NCBI RefSeq assembly: GCF_014725735.1 | Contig: NZ_CP061368.1 | Span: 1,255,225 to 1,319,224, forward strand | DNA length: 64,000 nucleotides | From: Wenzhouxiangella sp. AB-CW3 | Lineage (GTDB): Bacteria; Pseudomonadota; Gammaproteobacteria; Xanthomonadales; Wenzhouxiangellaceae | Reading direction: 5' to 3' | Shown: positions 1 through 9,064 of the stretch, piece by piece | How positions within the stretch are numbered: position 1 is the stretch's first letter | Layout of the letters: each line of letters begins with the position of its first letter | Notes under the pieces: generated by a model | The model's input: only the letters and a program-made list of their open reading frames with translations | Database searches by the model: none | What the model was told of the DNA's origin: nothing | Position numbers and translations under genes: made by a program

Positions 1-609
1 CTCGACGAGGTGCTGGCGATGGTGGCGGAGTTCCGGCGCAACGATCCGCACACCCCCGTCATCCTGATGGGATACACCAACCCAATTGAACGCCGAGGCG
101 TGGCGCGGTTCGTCGAGCAGGCGGCAGACGCCGGCGTCGATGGCCTGCTGATCGTCGACTGCCCGGCCGAGGAGGCCGCCGACATGCGGTCGGCGCTGGC
201 GCAACGCTCGCTGCACCAGATCTTCCTGGTGGCACCGACGACCACCGAGTCGCGTCTGGAGCGTACCGCGACGCTGGCCGGCGGGTTTGTCTATTACGTT
301 TCTATCAAGGGTGTGACCGGCGCTGCCACTCTGGATACCGATTCGCTGGCTCCGGCCGTGGCTCGGATTCGCTCGCGCATGGATCTTCCGGTGGCCGTGG
401 GTTTTGGCATTCGCACCCCCGAGCAGGCCGCCGCCAGCGCCCGGGCAGCGGATGCCGTGGTCATCGGTTCGGCACTGGTCAGTCGCCTGGGCGAGTGCAT
501 CGATGTCGAGCAGGCCGTGGCCACGGCGCATGAATACCTTGCTCCGATTCGCGAGTCGATGGAAAATAACGCGCCTTCAAGAACCAACAAGACCAAGCGG
601 ACTGCCTGA
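1..609 (+). CDS. trpA: Tryptophan synthase alpha chain, 5' truncated by window edge
   Basis: Cytoplasmic alpha subunit of tryptophan synthase, which cleaves indole-3-glycerol phosphate to indole and glyceraldehyde-3-phosphate and passes indole to TrpB. The reading frame is open from the first base, so the true start lies outside the window; about 203 residues (roughly three quarters of a normal TrpA) are present. The visible part has the alpha/beta-barrel signature: the ILMGYTNP strand, the [10 protein letters not shown] segment with the catalytic-region Asp, the [11 protein letters not shown] loop and the C-terminal phosphate-binding [10 protein letters not shown] stretch. It is followed after two bases by accD, the usual gammaproteobacterial arrangement, so the two are probably co-transcribed. 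The C-terminal tail (last ~20 residues) is basic and unconserved. Confidence 0.95.
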   Translation, partial: LDEVLAMVAEFRRNDPHTPVILMGYTNPIERRGVARFVEQAADAGVDGLLIVDCPAEEAADMRSALAQRSLHQIFLVAPTTTESRLERTATLAGGFVYYVSIKGVTGAATLDTDSLAPAVARIRSRMDLPVAVGFGIRTPEQAAASARAADAVVIGSALVSRLGECIDVEQAVATAHEYLAPIRESMENNAPSRTNKTKRTA

Positions 610-611
610 CA

Positions 612-1523
612 ATGAGCTGGTTCCAGAAACTCATGCCCGCACGCATTCGCACCGAGGGCGGCAAGAGCCGAAAGGTGCCTGATGGACTGTGGACCAAGTG
701 CAAGGCCTGCGATGCCGTGCTCTATCGTCCCGAACTGGAGCGCAACCTTAACGTATGCCCGAAGTGTGACCACCACATGGCGCTGACCGGGCGTGCGCGC
801 CTGGAGGCTTTTCTTGACGAAGGTGAGCACATCGAGATCGGCGCCGGACTGTCGCCGGTTGACAGGCTCAGGTTTCGCGATACCAAGAAATACCGTGATC
901 GCATCCATGCCAGTCAGAAGGCCACCGGCGAGCGCGACGCACTGGTTGCCCTGCGAGGGCAGTTGCTGGATATGGAGTTGGTGGCCTGTGCCTTCGACTT
1001 CCGTTTCATGGGTGGGTCGATGGGCTCGGTGGTCGGCGAACGCTTCGCCCGGGCGACCCGGGAATGCCTGGATCGGGGGCTGCCGCTGGTGTGTTTTTCG
1101 GCTTCGGGTGGTGCGCGCATGCAGGAAGGCCTGTTCTCGCTGATGCAGATGGCCAAGACCTCGGCGGGGCTGTCGCGCATGGCCGAGGAAGGGCTTCCCT
1201 ACATCTCGGTTCTGACTCACCCCACCACCGGCGGTGTCTCGGCCAGTCTCGGCATGCTGGGAGATATCAATATCGGTGAGCCCAATGCCCTGATCGGTTT
1301 TGCCGGCCCGCGGGTGATCGAACAGACGGTGCGGGAGAAGCTGCCCGAAGGCTTCCAGCGCTCGGAGTTCCTGCTGGAGAAAGGCGCCATCGACCAGATC
1401 GTCGACCGGCGCGAACTGCGCAAGCGGATTCACAGCCTGCTGTCCATGCTGCTGGGGGGGCGCCGGCATCCAGCCCGAGAGGGTGAGCTGCTCGAAAACG
1501 ACGCCCCTGACGAACCGTCGTAA
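612..1523 (+). CDS. accD: Acetyl-CoA carboxylase carboxyltransferase subunit beta
   Basis: Beta subunit of the carboxyltransferase that, with AccA, moves the carboxyl group from biotin carboxyl-carrier protein to acetyl-CoA and so commits carbon to fatty acids. The 303 residues match the family length. The N-terminal four-cysteine zinc ribbon is intact (Cys30, Cys33, Cys49, Cys52), followed by the crotonase-like fold with the [11 protein letters not shown] oxyanion segment and the [11 protein letters not shown] motif near the C-terminus. The ATG lies two bases after the trpA stop. Next comes folC, as in Escherichia coli, so this belongs to an accD-folC-dedD-cvpA-purF transcription unit. Confidence 0.97.
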   Translation: MSWFQKLMPARIRTEGGKSRKVPDGLWTKCKACDAVLYRPELERNLNVCPKCDHHMALTGRARLEAFLDEGEHIEIGAGLSPVDRLRFRDTKKYRDRIHASQKATGERDALVALRGQLLDMELVACAFDFRFMGGSMGSVVGERFARATRECLDRGLPLVCFSASGGARMQEGLFSLMQMAKTSAGLSRMAEEGLPYISVLTHPTTGGVSASLGMLGDINIGEPNALIGFAGPRVIEQTVREKLPEGFQRSEFLLEKGAIDQIVDRRELRKRIHSLLSMLLGGRRHPAREGELLENDAPDEPS

Positions 1524-1541
1524 ACGGCGGGGTTCAGCAGT

Positions 1542-2807
1542 TTGTCCGACATCTCGCTGGCCACGTGGCTTGATCGGCTGGAGCAGCGAACCCCCGAGTC
1601 GCGGATTGATCTGGGGCTCGAGCGGGTTCGCGAGGTGGCCGATCGGCTCGATATCGCGCGGCCCGACTGTCCGGTGGTCACGGTGGCCGGGACCAATGGC
1701 AAGGGCTCGGTGGTCGCCATGCTGGAGGCCATGGCCGTTGCCGGTGGTCTCAAGCCGTTCGCTTATACCTCCCCGCATATCCTGCAGTTCGCCGAGCGCA
1801 TGCGTTTTGACCGTGCGCTGGCTCCGGATGACAGGATTGCCGCGGCCATTGCAGCCGTTGAACGGGCACGGCGCCAGGTGGCGCTGACCTACTTCGAGCA
1901 CATCACGCTTGCCGCCTTGTTGCTGGCCTCGCGCATGAAGCCCGACGTGCTGTTTCTCGAGGTCGGTCTTGGTGGTCGGCTGGATGCGGTCAACCTGGTT
2001 GACGCCGATGTGGCGGTGCTGACCTCCATCGGCCTGGATCATACCGAGTGGCTGGGGCGTACGCGTGCCGCCATTGCCCGCGAGAAGGCCGGAATCGCGC
2101 GCTCCGGACGCCCGGTAATCGTGGGTGAAAAGCGTCGACCGCCCGCGCTGGAGCAGAGTCTGTCCCGCGCCGGGGCCGACATGATGCTGGCCGGGCGGCA
2201 ACTGAAGTGGCGCCGAGTAAAGTCCGGTCTCCGGGTCGAGCTGGGTCAGCGCGTGCTGGACCTGCCGCGGCCGGCACTGCCCGGTCGCTGGCAGGAAGCC
2301 AATGCTGCTTGTGCCGTGGCGGCCATGGTCGCCCTGGAGCATCGCCTCGACCTGAATGAGGAGGCCCTGTCCGCCGGACTTCGAACGGTCAGCCTGCCGG
2401 GGCGTATGCAGCGCTTCGGTTCGGCCCCGGAGATTATCGTTGACGTGGCGCACAATGCCGCCGCTGCCCGCACCCTGGCCAGCGCACTCGAATCGGACCA
2501 GGGCCGCTGCCTGGCAGTATTCGCAGCCCTTTCCGGCAAGGACGTCAAGGCAATCGGTCGCGTAATGAACGACGCTGTCGATCATTGGCTGATTGCCGGT
2601 TTGACGGGGGATCGCGGGCAATCGGCCGAACAGATCGATGCCGGACTGGCCGCGATTCCTGTTTCCGGAGGCCGGGAAACGGTAGAATCCGTACCGCGGG
2701 CGCTGGAACGGGCGCTGGCTCGCGCCCGCCGGCAAGACCGAATCGTGGTTTTCGGCTCCTTCCGGACCGTAGCCGAAGCCTGGCCCACCCTCATGCAGCA
2801 AGGCTAG
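1542..2807 (+). CDS. folC: Dihydrofolate synthase / folylpolyglutamate synthase
   Basis: Mur-ligase-family enzyme that adds glutamate to dihydropteroate and extends folate polyglutamate tails in the cytoplasm. The 421 residues are normal length. Visible motifs are the ATP-binding TNGKGS loop (about residues 51-56), the FLEVGLGGRLDAVN segment and the GLDHTEWLG histidine/aspartate region. A TTG start at 1542 is used because there is no ATG in the first part of the frame and the N-terminus aligns with the family from this codon. It sits 18 bases after accD and ends five bases before the SPOR-domain gene, consistent with an operon. Confidence 0.95.
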   Translation: MSDISLATWLDRLEQRTPESRIDLGLERVREVADRLDIARPDCPVVTVAGTNGKGSVVAMLEAMAVAGGLKPFAYTSPHILQFAERMRFDRALAPDDRIAAAIAAVERARRQVALTYFEHITLAALLLASRMKPDVLFLEVGLGGRLDAVNLVDADVAVLTSIGLDHTEWLGRTRAAIAREKAGIARSGRPVIVGEKRRPPALEQSLSRAGADMMLAGRQLKWRRVKSGLRVELGQRVLDLPRPALPGRWQEANAACAVAAMVALEHRLDLNEEALSAGLRTVSLPGRMQRFGSAPEIIVDVAHNAAAARTLASALESDQGRCLAVFAALSGKDVKAIGRVMNDAVDHWLIAGLTGDRGQSAEQIDAGLAAIPVSGGRETVESVPRALERALARARRQDRIVVFGSFRTVAEAWPTLMQQG

Positions 2808-2811
2808 CGAA

Positions 2812-3741
2812 ATGGACAAGGTACTCAAGCAGCGGTTGATTGGCGCCTCCATCCTGATCGCCCTGGCCGTGATCTTTCTGCCCATGCTGTTTGACGGGGG
2901 TGAAGAAGAGCGTGTCCCCCGCAAGCTGGATTTCGATTTGCCTGAGCGCCCGGCCGATCCCGATGACACGGTCCGGCTGGCACTGGATCCCGACCAGGTC
3001 CGCTCGGTGCCGGAGCAGACCGAGGCCGAACCACCTGAACCCGAGCCCCAGGTTCCACCGCAACCGGCTGAAAGGCCGGAGCCCGAACCGGAGGAAATGC
3101 CCGCCGAAGAAGAGCTGGTCGAAGAAGCGCCGCCAACCGAACCGGTTCCCGACCCCCTGCCCGAGCCTGAGCCTGAGCCGGAACCGGAACCTGAGCCGGA
3201 ACCCGAACCTGCACCCGAGCCGGTCGTCGAGGATGTCGCCGATGGTGACTGGCAGGTTCAGGTGGCCGTATTCAGTCAGCGTGATTCGGCCGAGCGTATC
3301 AGCGAGCGGCTTGACGGCCTCGGTCATGCTGTTCATCTCGATAGCCTGACTCGCGATGACGCCACATTGTGGCGCTTGCGAACCGGTCCCTACGCATCTC
3401 GAGAGGATGCCGAGACTGCGCGTGGCCAGATTGCGGCCACGGTGGCCGGCGTGGAACCCGCCATCGTATCGCGGGAGCGTGGCGTGGCTCCCGCCGATGA
3501 GGTGCCGGCCGGCTACGCGGTACAGGTAGGCTCGTTTGCCAGCCTCAACAACGCCGACCGTCTCATGGCACGCCTGTCGGAGCTTGGTTTCGAAGCCTTT
3601 AAGCATGAGGAGGTCTCCGGTGGACGAACCATCTACCGCGTTCGTGTCGGAAGCTACTCAGAGCGCGATGACGCCGACCAGTTGCGCGCAAGGCTGCAGG
3701 ATGAAGCCGGGCTCGAGGGGATTGTGGTCAGCCATCCATGA
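2812..3741 (+). CDS. dedD: DedD-like cell-division protein with two SPOR domains
   Basis: Inner-membrane protein predicted to bind denuded peptidoglycan at the division septum through SPOR domains. The 309 residues start with a short cytoplasmic tail and one membrane helix (about residues 9-26, ending FLPMLFDG). A long acidic proline/glutamate linker follows, with a run of Pro-Glu dipeptides at residues ~113-140. Then come two tandem SPOR domains, about 146-220 (starting WQVQVAVFS) and 234-309 (starting YAVQVGSF). E. coli DedD has a single SPOR domain, so the duplication is a difference. The gene overlaps cvpA by four bases (ATGA), and position in the accD-purF cluster supports the name. Confidence 0.9.
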   Translation: MDKVLKQRLIGASILIALAVIFLPMLFDGGEEERVPRKLDFDLPERPADPDDTVRLALDPDQVRSVPEQTEAEPPEPEPQVPPQPAERPEPEPEEMPAEEELVEEAPPTEPVPDPLPEPEPEPEPEPEPEPEPAPEPVVEDVADGDWQVQVAVFSQRDSAERISERLDGLGHAVHLDSLTRDDATLWRLRTGPYASREDAETARGQIAATVAGVEPAIVSRERGVAPADEVPAGYAVQVGSFASLNNADRLMARLSELGFEAFKHEEVSGGRTIYRVRVGSYSERDDADQLRARLQDEAGLEGIVVSHP

Positions 3742-4250
3742 GCGTGGCCGATTATGCGATTCTGGGCATCTGCCTGGTATCGATCGTGGTCAGTCTCTTT
3801 CGTGGCTTTATCCGCGAGGTATTTTCCTTGCTGGTCTGGATTGCCGCCGGTTACGTGGCCTTGCAGGCTGCCGGGCCAATATCGGTGCGGCTCGAAGACA
3901 CGATAGACGTGCCTTCGGTGCGGGTGATCGTGGCTTTCGTGGCCGTGTTTGTCGTGGTGCTGGTTATCGGTGGTCTGATCAACTATCTGCTTGGCAGGCT
4001 GGTTGACGGAACCGGCCTGAGCGGCACCGATCGCCTGCTCGGTGCCTTGTTTGGTGCCCTGCGGGGCATTGCTATCGTGACGATTGGGGTGATTCTGGCG
4101 ACATTCACCCCGTTTGTCGAAGATCCATGGTGGCGGGAGTCAACCCTGCTGCCCGAGTTTGAACGGCTGGGTATCTGGATGGTCGGATTCTTTCCCGAGT
4201 CGATCCAGGCCTACCTGCCCGTGGAGTCCGTGACGGAGACTGAAGCCTGA
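3738..4250 (+). CDS. cvpA: CvpA family inner-membrane protein
   Basis: Small membrane protein first named for colicin V production and usually co-transcribed with purF; its biochemical role is still uncertain, though envelope integrity is affected in mutants of related bacteria. The 170 residues contain four hydrophobic segments (roughly residues 4-24, 28-50, 64-88 and 100-122), and the FRGFIREVFSL and GTDRLLGALFGALRG segments are family hallmarks. The ATG overlaps the dedD stop (ATGA), and purF begins one base after its stop, so translation is probably coupled. Confidence 0.93.
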   Translation: MSVADYAILGICLVSIVVSLFRGFIREVFSLLVWIAAGYVALQAAGPISVRLEDTIDVPSVRVIVAFVAVFVVVLVIGGLINYLLGRLVDGTGLSGTDRLLGALFGALRGIAIVTIGVILATFTPFVEDPWWRESTLLPEFERLGIWMVGFFPESIQAYLPVESVTETEA

Positions 4251-4251
4251 T

Positions 4252-5733
4252 ATGTGTGGAATCGTAGGTATCGCAGGGCGCGCGCCGGTTGCCGCCCGTC
4301 TGTATGACGCCATGACCATCCTGCAGCATCGCGGTCAGGATGCCGCCGGCATGACCACGCTCGATGGTGGCCGGATGCGTTCAGCCCGGGGGCTGGGACT
4401 GGTGCGCGATGTGTTCTCCGAGTCGTCGGTGGCCGGATTGACTGGCGAGTACGGGATCGGTCACGTGCGCTACCCGACGGCCGGGCTGGACCAGCCAGAC
4501 GAGGCGCAGCCGATGTATGTCAACTCACCCTGCGGCATCTCGCTGGGGCACAACGGCAACCTGATCAACAGTGAAGTGCTCAGCCGCGAGCTGTTCGAAG
4601 AAGACCGGCGGCATATCAATACCGAGTCCGACTCCGAGGTGCTGCTCAACTGCCTGGCCCACGAACTGAGCCAGCACACCAGCAACGGGATTCATCCGGT
4701 CGATGTATTCAATGCCGTCGATGGCGTGTTTCGCCGTTGCCGTGGCGGCTATGCCACCGTGGCCGTCATTGCCGGCGTGGGTTTGCTTGGGTTTCGTGAT
4801 CCGCACGGCATTCGACCCATTGTGCTGGGACGGCGGGAGTCACCCGACGGTCCGGAGTACATTCTGGCCTCCGAATCGGTCGTGCTGGATATTCTCGACT
4901 TCGAGCTGGTGGGTGATCTGGCCCCCGGAGAGAGCGTGCTGATCACCGTGGATGGCGAGTTGCACCGGCATGTCAGTGACCGCGCCGAGGGCTACAGCCC
5001 CTGCATGTTCGAGTTTGTCTATTTTGCCCGCCCGGATTCCATGATCGACGACCTGTCGGTCTACAAGGCGCGTTTGCGCATGGGTGAAGCCCTGGCCGAG
5101 AGAATCCTGAACGAATGGCCGGATCACGACATCGATGCTGTCATCCCGGTGCCGGATACCTCGCGCACGGCCTGTCTGCCGCTGGCACACATGCTGGGCG
5201 CCAAGTATCGCGAGGGCCTGATGAAGAATCGCTATATCGGCCGGACGTTCATCATGCCGGGCCAGGAAGAGCGGGCCCGCTCGGTGCGGCGCAAGCTCAA
5301 TACCATTTCGCTGGAGTTTCGCAACAAGAACGTGTTGCTGGTCGATGATTCCATCGTGCGTGGCACGACATCCAAACAGATCGTTCAAATGGCTCGTGAA
5401 GCCGGCGCCAAGAAGGTCTACCTGGCCTCGGCCTCGCCGCCGGTACGCTACCCCAATGTCTATGGCATTGACATGCCGGCGGCCAGTGAACTGATTGCCT
5501 CGGGACGCAGCGAGGAGCAGATACGAGAGCATATCGGAGCCGATCGCCTGATTTACCAGGAACTGGGTGATCTGGAAAGAGCCGTGCGCGGCAAGAATGA
5601 GCGGCTGACCGGTTTCGACAGCTCCTGTTTCAGTGGCCAGTACGTCACTGGGCTTGAGGATGGTTACCTCGAAGCCCTGGAGGCTCGTCGCGCCGATGCC
5701 GTGCGCAAGGAGCGTCGCCAGAACAGCTCCTGA
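4252..5733 (+). CDS. purF: Amidophosphoribosyltransferase
   Basis: First committed enzyme of purine synthesis: transfers ammonia from glutamine to PRPP, giving 5-phosphoribosylamine. The 493 residues match the gammaproteobacterial enzyme. The N-terminal nucleophile cysteine is Cys2 of MCGIVGIAG, exposed once the start Met is removed. The glutaminase domain covers residues ~2-235 and the PRPP-binding type I phosphoribosyltransferase motif VLLVDDSIVRGTTS sits near residues 361-374. It is the last gene of the accD cluster; an 80-base gap precedes the photolyase gene. Confidence 0.97.
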   Translation: MCGIVGIAGRAPVAARLYDAMTILQHRGQDAAGMTTLDGGRMRSARGLGLVRDVFSESSVAGLTGEYGIGHVRYPTAGLDQPDEAQPMYVNSPCGISLGHNGNLINSEVLSRELFEEDRRHINTESDSEVLLNCLAHELSQHTSNGIHPVDVFNAVDGVFRRCRGGYATVAVIAGVGLLGFRDPHGIRPIVLGRRESPDGPEYILASESVVLDILDFELVGDLAPGESVLITVDGELHRHVSDRAEGYSPCMFEFVYFARPDSMIDDLSVYKARLRMGEALAERILNEWPDHDIDAVIPVPDTSRTACLPLAHMLGAKYREGLMKNRYIGRTFIMPGQEERARSVRRKLNTISLEFRNKNVLLVDDSIVRGTTSKQIVQMAREAGAKKVYLASASPPVRYPNVYGIDMPAASELIASGRSEEQIREHIGADRLIYQELGDLERAVRGKNERLTGFDSSCFSGQYVTGLEDGYLEALEARRADAVRKERRQNSS

Positions 5734-5813
5734 GGCCGCTTGCCACCGTGATGACACGCTATCGCTGTCTACGCAGTTAGACTCTTGCTTCTGACTCGAT
5801 ACGGAGTGGCTAC

Positions 5814-7232
5814 ATGCCATCCACCGCCATCGTCTGGCTGCGACGGGATCTGCGTCTGGCCGACAACCCCGCTCTTGATCAGGCGCGCCGGTCCCACGAC
5901 CGTGTCGTGCCGGTATTCATCTGGGACCCGGATGCCGAGGGTCACTGGTCGCCGGGGGCAGCCAGCCGCTGGTGGCTGCATCACTCGCTGGCAGCACTGG
6001 ACGAGCGTCTGCGGCAGCGCGGCAGTCGGCTGATTCTGGCCCATGGGGATTCGCTCGAGGCCCTGCGTCGGATCAGCAGGGCCTGTCACGCCGACGCGGT
6101 CTACTGGAACCGTTGCTACGAGCCTGCGCTGGTCGAACGTGACCGGCGGATCAAGATCGCACTTCGGGACCGGGACGGCCTTGAGGTGGAGAGCGCCAAC
6201 GGTTCGGTGTTGTTCGAGCCCTGGCAATTGCGAAAGTCCGATGGCGGCGTCTATCGCGTCTTCACGCCGTTTTGGAAACAAATGCAGAGGCACTGGATCG
6301 TGCCAGCTGTCCGCCCCGAGCCGCGTCGTCTCGCACCACCGGCTCGCTGGCCGGTCAGTCTGGCACTGGATGAATTGAAACTCCTGCCCCGACTGGATTG
6401 GGCCGGCGGCTTCAGTGAGCGCTGGGAACCCGGCGAGACAGGGGCCGGGCGTCGCCTGCGAGGTTTTGTCGAACAGACAGTGATCGATTATGCCCAAGGT
6501 CGTGATCGACCGGGTATCGCAGGTACATCCGGGCTGTCACCCCATCTGCACTTCGGAGAGGTCTCGCCGTGGCAGGTTGCCCGGGCACTGGACGATGCCG
6601 GTGAACTGCCTACGGGGCAGGGGGCGCTGACTTTCATGAGTGAGATCGCCTGGCGGGAGTTCTCGATTCAGATGCTCTTTCACTGTCAGGAGCTGCCGGA
6701 CAAGCCACTCAATTCATCGTTTGATCGATTCCCCTGGCGCGGCCAGAAAGACTATGCGGACGACCTGCGTGCCTGGCAGCGTGGGGAAACCGGCATTCCG
6801 CTGGTGGACGCGGGCATGCGCGAGCTGTGGACGACCGGCTGGATGCACAACCGTGTCCGCATGGTCGTGGCGTCGTTTCTGACCAAGAACCTGCTCATTC
6901 CCTGGCAGGAGGGCGCGCGCTGGTTCTGGGACACGCTGGTCGATGCCGACCTGGCCAACAACACCCAGGGTTGGCAGTGGACGGCGGGCTGCGGCGCCGA
7001 TGCGGCACCGTACTTCCGCGTGTTCAATCCGGTGCTGCAGGGCGAAAAGTTCGATCCCGACAGCACATACGTGCGAGCCTGGTGCCCGGAGCTGGCCAGC
7101 ATCAAGGGCAAGCGCATCCACCAGCCGCTGGATCGGGAGGCTTCAGCTCGTCTTGGCTATCCTGCGCCCATCGTGAACCTGAAACGCTCCCGCCAACGCG
7201 CCCTGGATGCCTGGCAGCAGATCAGGGCTTGA
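5814..7232 (+). CDS. phrB: Deoxyribodipyrimidine photolyase (cryptochrome/photolyase family)
   Basis: Light-driven repair flavoprotein that splits cyclobutane pyrimidine dimers in DNA. The 472 residues match class I CPD photolyases. The N-terminal antenna-binding Rossmann domain begins with VWLRRDLRLADNPAL, and the C-terminal FAD-binding helical domain contains the WMHNRVRM and NNTQGWQWTAG motifs that contact FAD and DNA. The ATG at 5814 is preceded by an ACGGAG ribosome-binding site. The 3' end overlaps the convergent GNAT-VanY gene by 11 bases, so the two transcripts are antisense at their ends. Confidence 0.96.
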   Translation: MPSTAIVWLRRDLRLADNPALDQARRSHDRVVPVFIWDPDAEGHWSPGAASRWWLHHSLAALDERLRQRGSRLILAHGDSLEALRRISRACHADAVYWNRCYEPALVERDRRIKIALRDRDGLEVESANGSVLFEPWQLRKSDGGVYRVFTPFWKQMQRHWIVPAVRPEPRRLAPPARWPVSLALDELKLLPRLDWAGGFSERWEPGETGAGRRLRGFVEQTVIDYAQGRDRPGIAGTSGLSPHLHFGEVSPWQVARALDDAGELPTGQGALTFMSEIAWREFSIQMLFHCQELPDKPLNSSFDRFPWRGQKDYADDLRAWQRGETGIPLVDAGMRELWTTGWMHNRVRMVVASFLTKNLLIPWQEGARWFWDTLVDADLANNTQGWQWTAGCGADAAPYFRVFNPVLQGEKFDPDSTYVRAWCPELASIKGKRIHQPLDREASARLGYPAPIVNLKRSRQRALDAWQQIRA

Positions 7233-8190
7233 AGTAGTACCAGTGCCAGGGCTCCCAGGCGAGTTGGTGACGGTTCTTGCGAGGATAGGACTCGCGAAAT
7301 CCGAAGAAGCGGGCATTGGCCTGGAGCCACTGGTAGGCCCGGGTTTCGGCAAAGTCTTCCTCCAGCGGCTTGCAGTCAATGGTGCTCAGGTCGATGGCCC
7401 GTCCGCTGTGGTGTTCGCTGTAGCCCGGGGCGGCGGAGACGCGCAGGATATGCTTGAGCGTCCGGCCTTCATTGAGTTTCTTGCGCAGGATATTCATCTG
7501 GTAGCCGATGCTGCGGTAGGCTGAAACCAGTTGCAACTCGACGCCGGCGTTGGTGGCGGCGACCTTCATGCTTGACCAGGCATCGGCGGCGGCCGGGATC
7601 AGTCGTTGTTCGCGCTTGAAGATGTCCAGTCCGGCCGGCACCAGTTCGGGGGCCTCACGCACCATCGGCATTCGATGGGCCCGGCCGTAGTTTTCCGGCA
7701 GACCGATCTCGTCGCCCAGATTGAGAATACGAGTCAACTCCTCGTCGGCATCGGCCACTAGATTCTTGCTGATCTCCAGCGTTTTGCTCTGCGCATCGGC
7801 GCCAGGTTCGATCTCGTAGCCGAGAGATTTCATGAAACCCGAAACCCGCCGGCGAGCCACGCCGTAAAGCCGGCGTATGCCGAAAATCAGGGCCACCTTT
7901 TCGATGTTGGCGAATAACTCTCTGGGGGTCTCGGGCGAGGCATTGTCCGGGTCGAGATAGCAGGCCAGGATGCGCGCGTGGTCAATATCCAGGGCGATCA
8001 TTCCGGCCAGGCGGGAACCGCGCGTGGCCACCAGCAGCGCCTGGTCCGGAACGAGACTGGCCAGGCGCGACTCGATACTGCCGCCAAGGCGCGTGCCGGA
8101 CATCATGTCGGGCAGGCGTGTTTCGACCAGTTTGGCCAGTGTCGGAATTTCAGATGTGCGGGCAGCCCGCACCGTTATAGCGTCCTGCAT
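7222..8190 (-). CDS. GNAT acetyltransferase-like domain fused to VanY-type D-Ala-D-Ala carboxypeptidase
   Basis: A two-part protein of 322 residues. Residues ~1-150 look like a GNAT-type acyltransferase: the N-terminus ITVRAARTSEIPTLAKLV and the RLYGVARRRVSGFMKSLGYE segment resemble the acetyl-CoA-binding half of that fold. Residues ~155-322 are a VanY/DacB-type zinc DD-peptidase: the YSEHHSGRAIDLS motif (His near 259, Asp near 266) and the EPWHWYY motif (His near 315) are the expected zinc ligands. There is no signal peptide, unlike typical VanY proteins, so its cell compartment is unclear. The ATG at 8190 was chosen over an upstream frame extension because GNAT homology begins there and a CGGAG lies just before it. 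It could trim or modify peptidoglycan fragments; this is inference. Confidence 0.8.
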   Translation of the reverse strand: MQDAITVRAARTSEIPTLAKLVETRLPDMMSGTRLGGSIESRLASLVPDQALLVATRGSRLAGMIALDIDHARILACYLDPDNASPETPRELFANIEKVALIFGIRRLYGVARRRVSGFMKSLGYEIEPGADAQSKTLEISKNLVADADEELTRILNLGDEIGLPENYGRAHRMPMVREAPELVPAGLDIFKREQRLIPAAADAWSSMKVAATNAGVELQLVSAYRSIGYQMNILRKKLNEGRTLKHILRVSAAPGYSEHHSGRAIDLSTIDCKPLEEDFAETRAYQWLQANARFFGFRESYPRKNRHQLAWEPWHWYYFKP

Positions 8191-8509
8191 GAATGCTCCG
8201 GCAAAGTTATTCCATGCCCGCAGTGTTCCCCGAACCTGAGAAGCCCCGATCCAACCGCGCATGGCACTTCACGCGATGGTTGATCAGAGATTCCCGGCCC
8301 CCCCTGCCGGAGCCGGGCGAATCAATTATACGGTGCTATCGTGCTATATTTTTGCGCATGATGCCAGCCTTGAAACGGCTATTGCTGATTTTTGCATTTG
8401 CAGGGGGTCGAACAATCATGTGTTCAGGTATGGGCACGCCGCGGGGCAGCCCCGCATTCGCTGTTGTCCGCGCTGCCATTTCCGGTGGCGGAGCGATTCG
8501 GCACCGGAT
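8191..8509. other. Divergent intergenic region, 319 bases, with an AT-rich patch
   Basis: Region between the divergent GNAT-VanY and small membrane protein genes. An AT-rich stretch around 8325-8360 with hexamers such as TATATT stands out against the GC-rich background and probably holds the plus-strand promoter. Frames here can be opened into an N-terminal extension of the downstream gene, but the composition and lack of hydrophobic pattern do not support coding. I see no hairpin with a T-run, tRNA or repeat. Confidence 0.4.
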
Positions 8510-9064
8510 ATGTCTGCAATAGTCCCTTTGCTCCGTGCCTGCTTGTTGGGGGTCGCGCTGCTGGTGCTGGCGCTGGTTGCCCTGGCCCTGCCGGCCCGGC
8601 ATGCGTTGATCCCGCTTTGGCCCGTTGCCATTACGGAACTGGTGGTTGCAGACGATGCGGGTCACAGCCAGCGCAAGTTCATTCGGACAGGTGATGGCCG
8701 TAAGGCAGTGGACGGGCGTCTGATTGCCCGCAGCAGACCGGCCGGTATTGCCTGCATGGAGTCCGTGCAGGGTGAGTCGGTTTGCGGGTACCTGGTCGGG
8801 ATGCGATCGGGCCTGGGTGAGCCACTCATGCCCTTGCTGCCGCAGGAACTGCAAGCGGCCGTTGCGGATGTCGAGGCCCTTGATCCCGAGCAGGTGGTGG
8901 TCATGGTCGGGCCTGACGAGCAGCCGGTCGAGTGGCCCGTCGCCGAGCTGCGCCGGTTACTGCACCCCAATCGGCTCAGTCTGGCCCAGCGTGCCATGCT
9001 GACCTGGGCGGAGCTGAGCCGGCGTATTGACGACTACCTGGACGATCACGGGCTGCCGGGGTGA
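8510..9064 (+). CDS. Hypothetical protein with one N-terminal membrane segment
   Basis: I do not recognise this 184-residue protein. It begins with a hydrophobic segment (about residues 4-28, PLLRACLLGVALLVLALVAL) that could be a membrane anchor or uncleaved signal, followed by a soluble domain with two cysteines close together (IACMESVQGESVCGYLVG) that could form a disulphide outside the cytoplasm. The ATG at 8510 places the hydrophobic stretch at the N-terminus; an in-frame upstream extension is rejected as non-coding. Its 3' end overlaps the convergent epmA gene by 19 bases. Confidence 0.6.
   Translation: MSAIVPLLRACLLGVALLVLALVALALPARHALIPLWPVAITELVVADDAGHSQRKFIRTGDGRKAVDGRLIARSRPAGIACMESVQGESVCGYLVGMRSGLGEPLMPLLPQELQAAVADVEALDPEQVVVMVGPDEQPVEWPVAELRRLLHPNRLSLAQRAMLTWAELSRRIDDYLDDHGLPG

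Noticed and set aside
294-2969. Very long open frame on the minus strand across trpA, accD and folC
   Set aside because: It is antisense to three well-supported genes, has no family resemblance and a composition (Gly/Arg/Gln-rich) typical of shadow frames in GC-rich DNA.
8261-8509. N-terminal extension of the small membrane protein upstream of 8510
   Set aside because: The extension lacks protein-like pattern and would place the hydrophobic segment internally; the region more likely holds a promoter.
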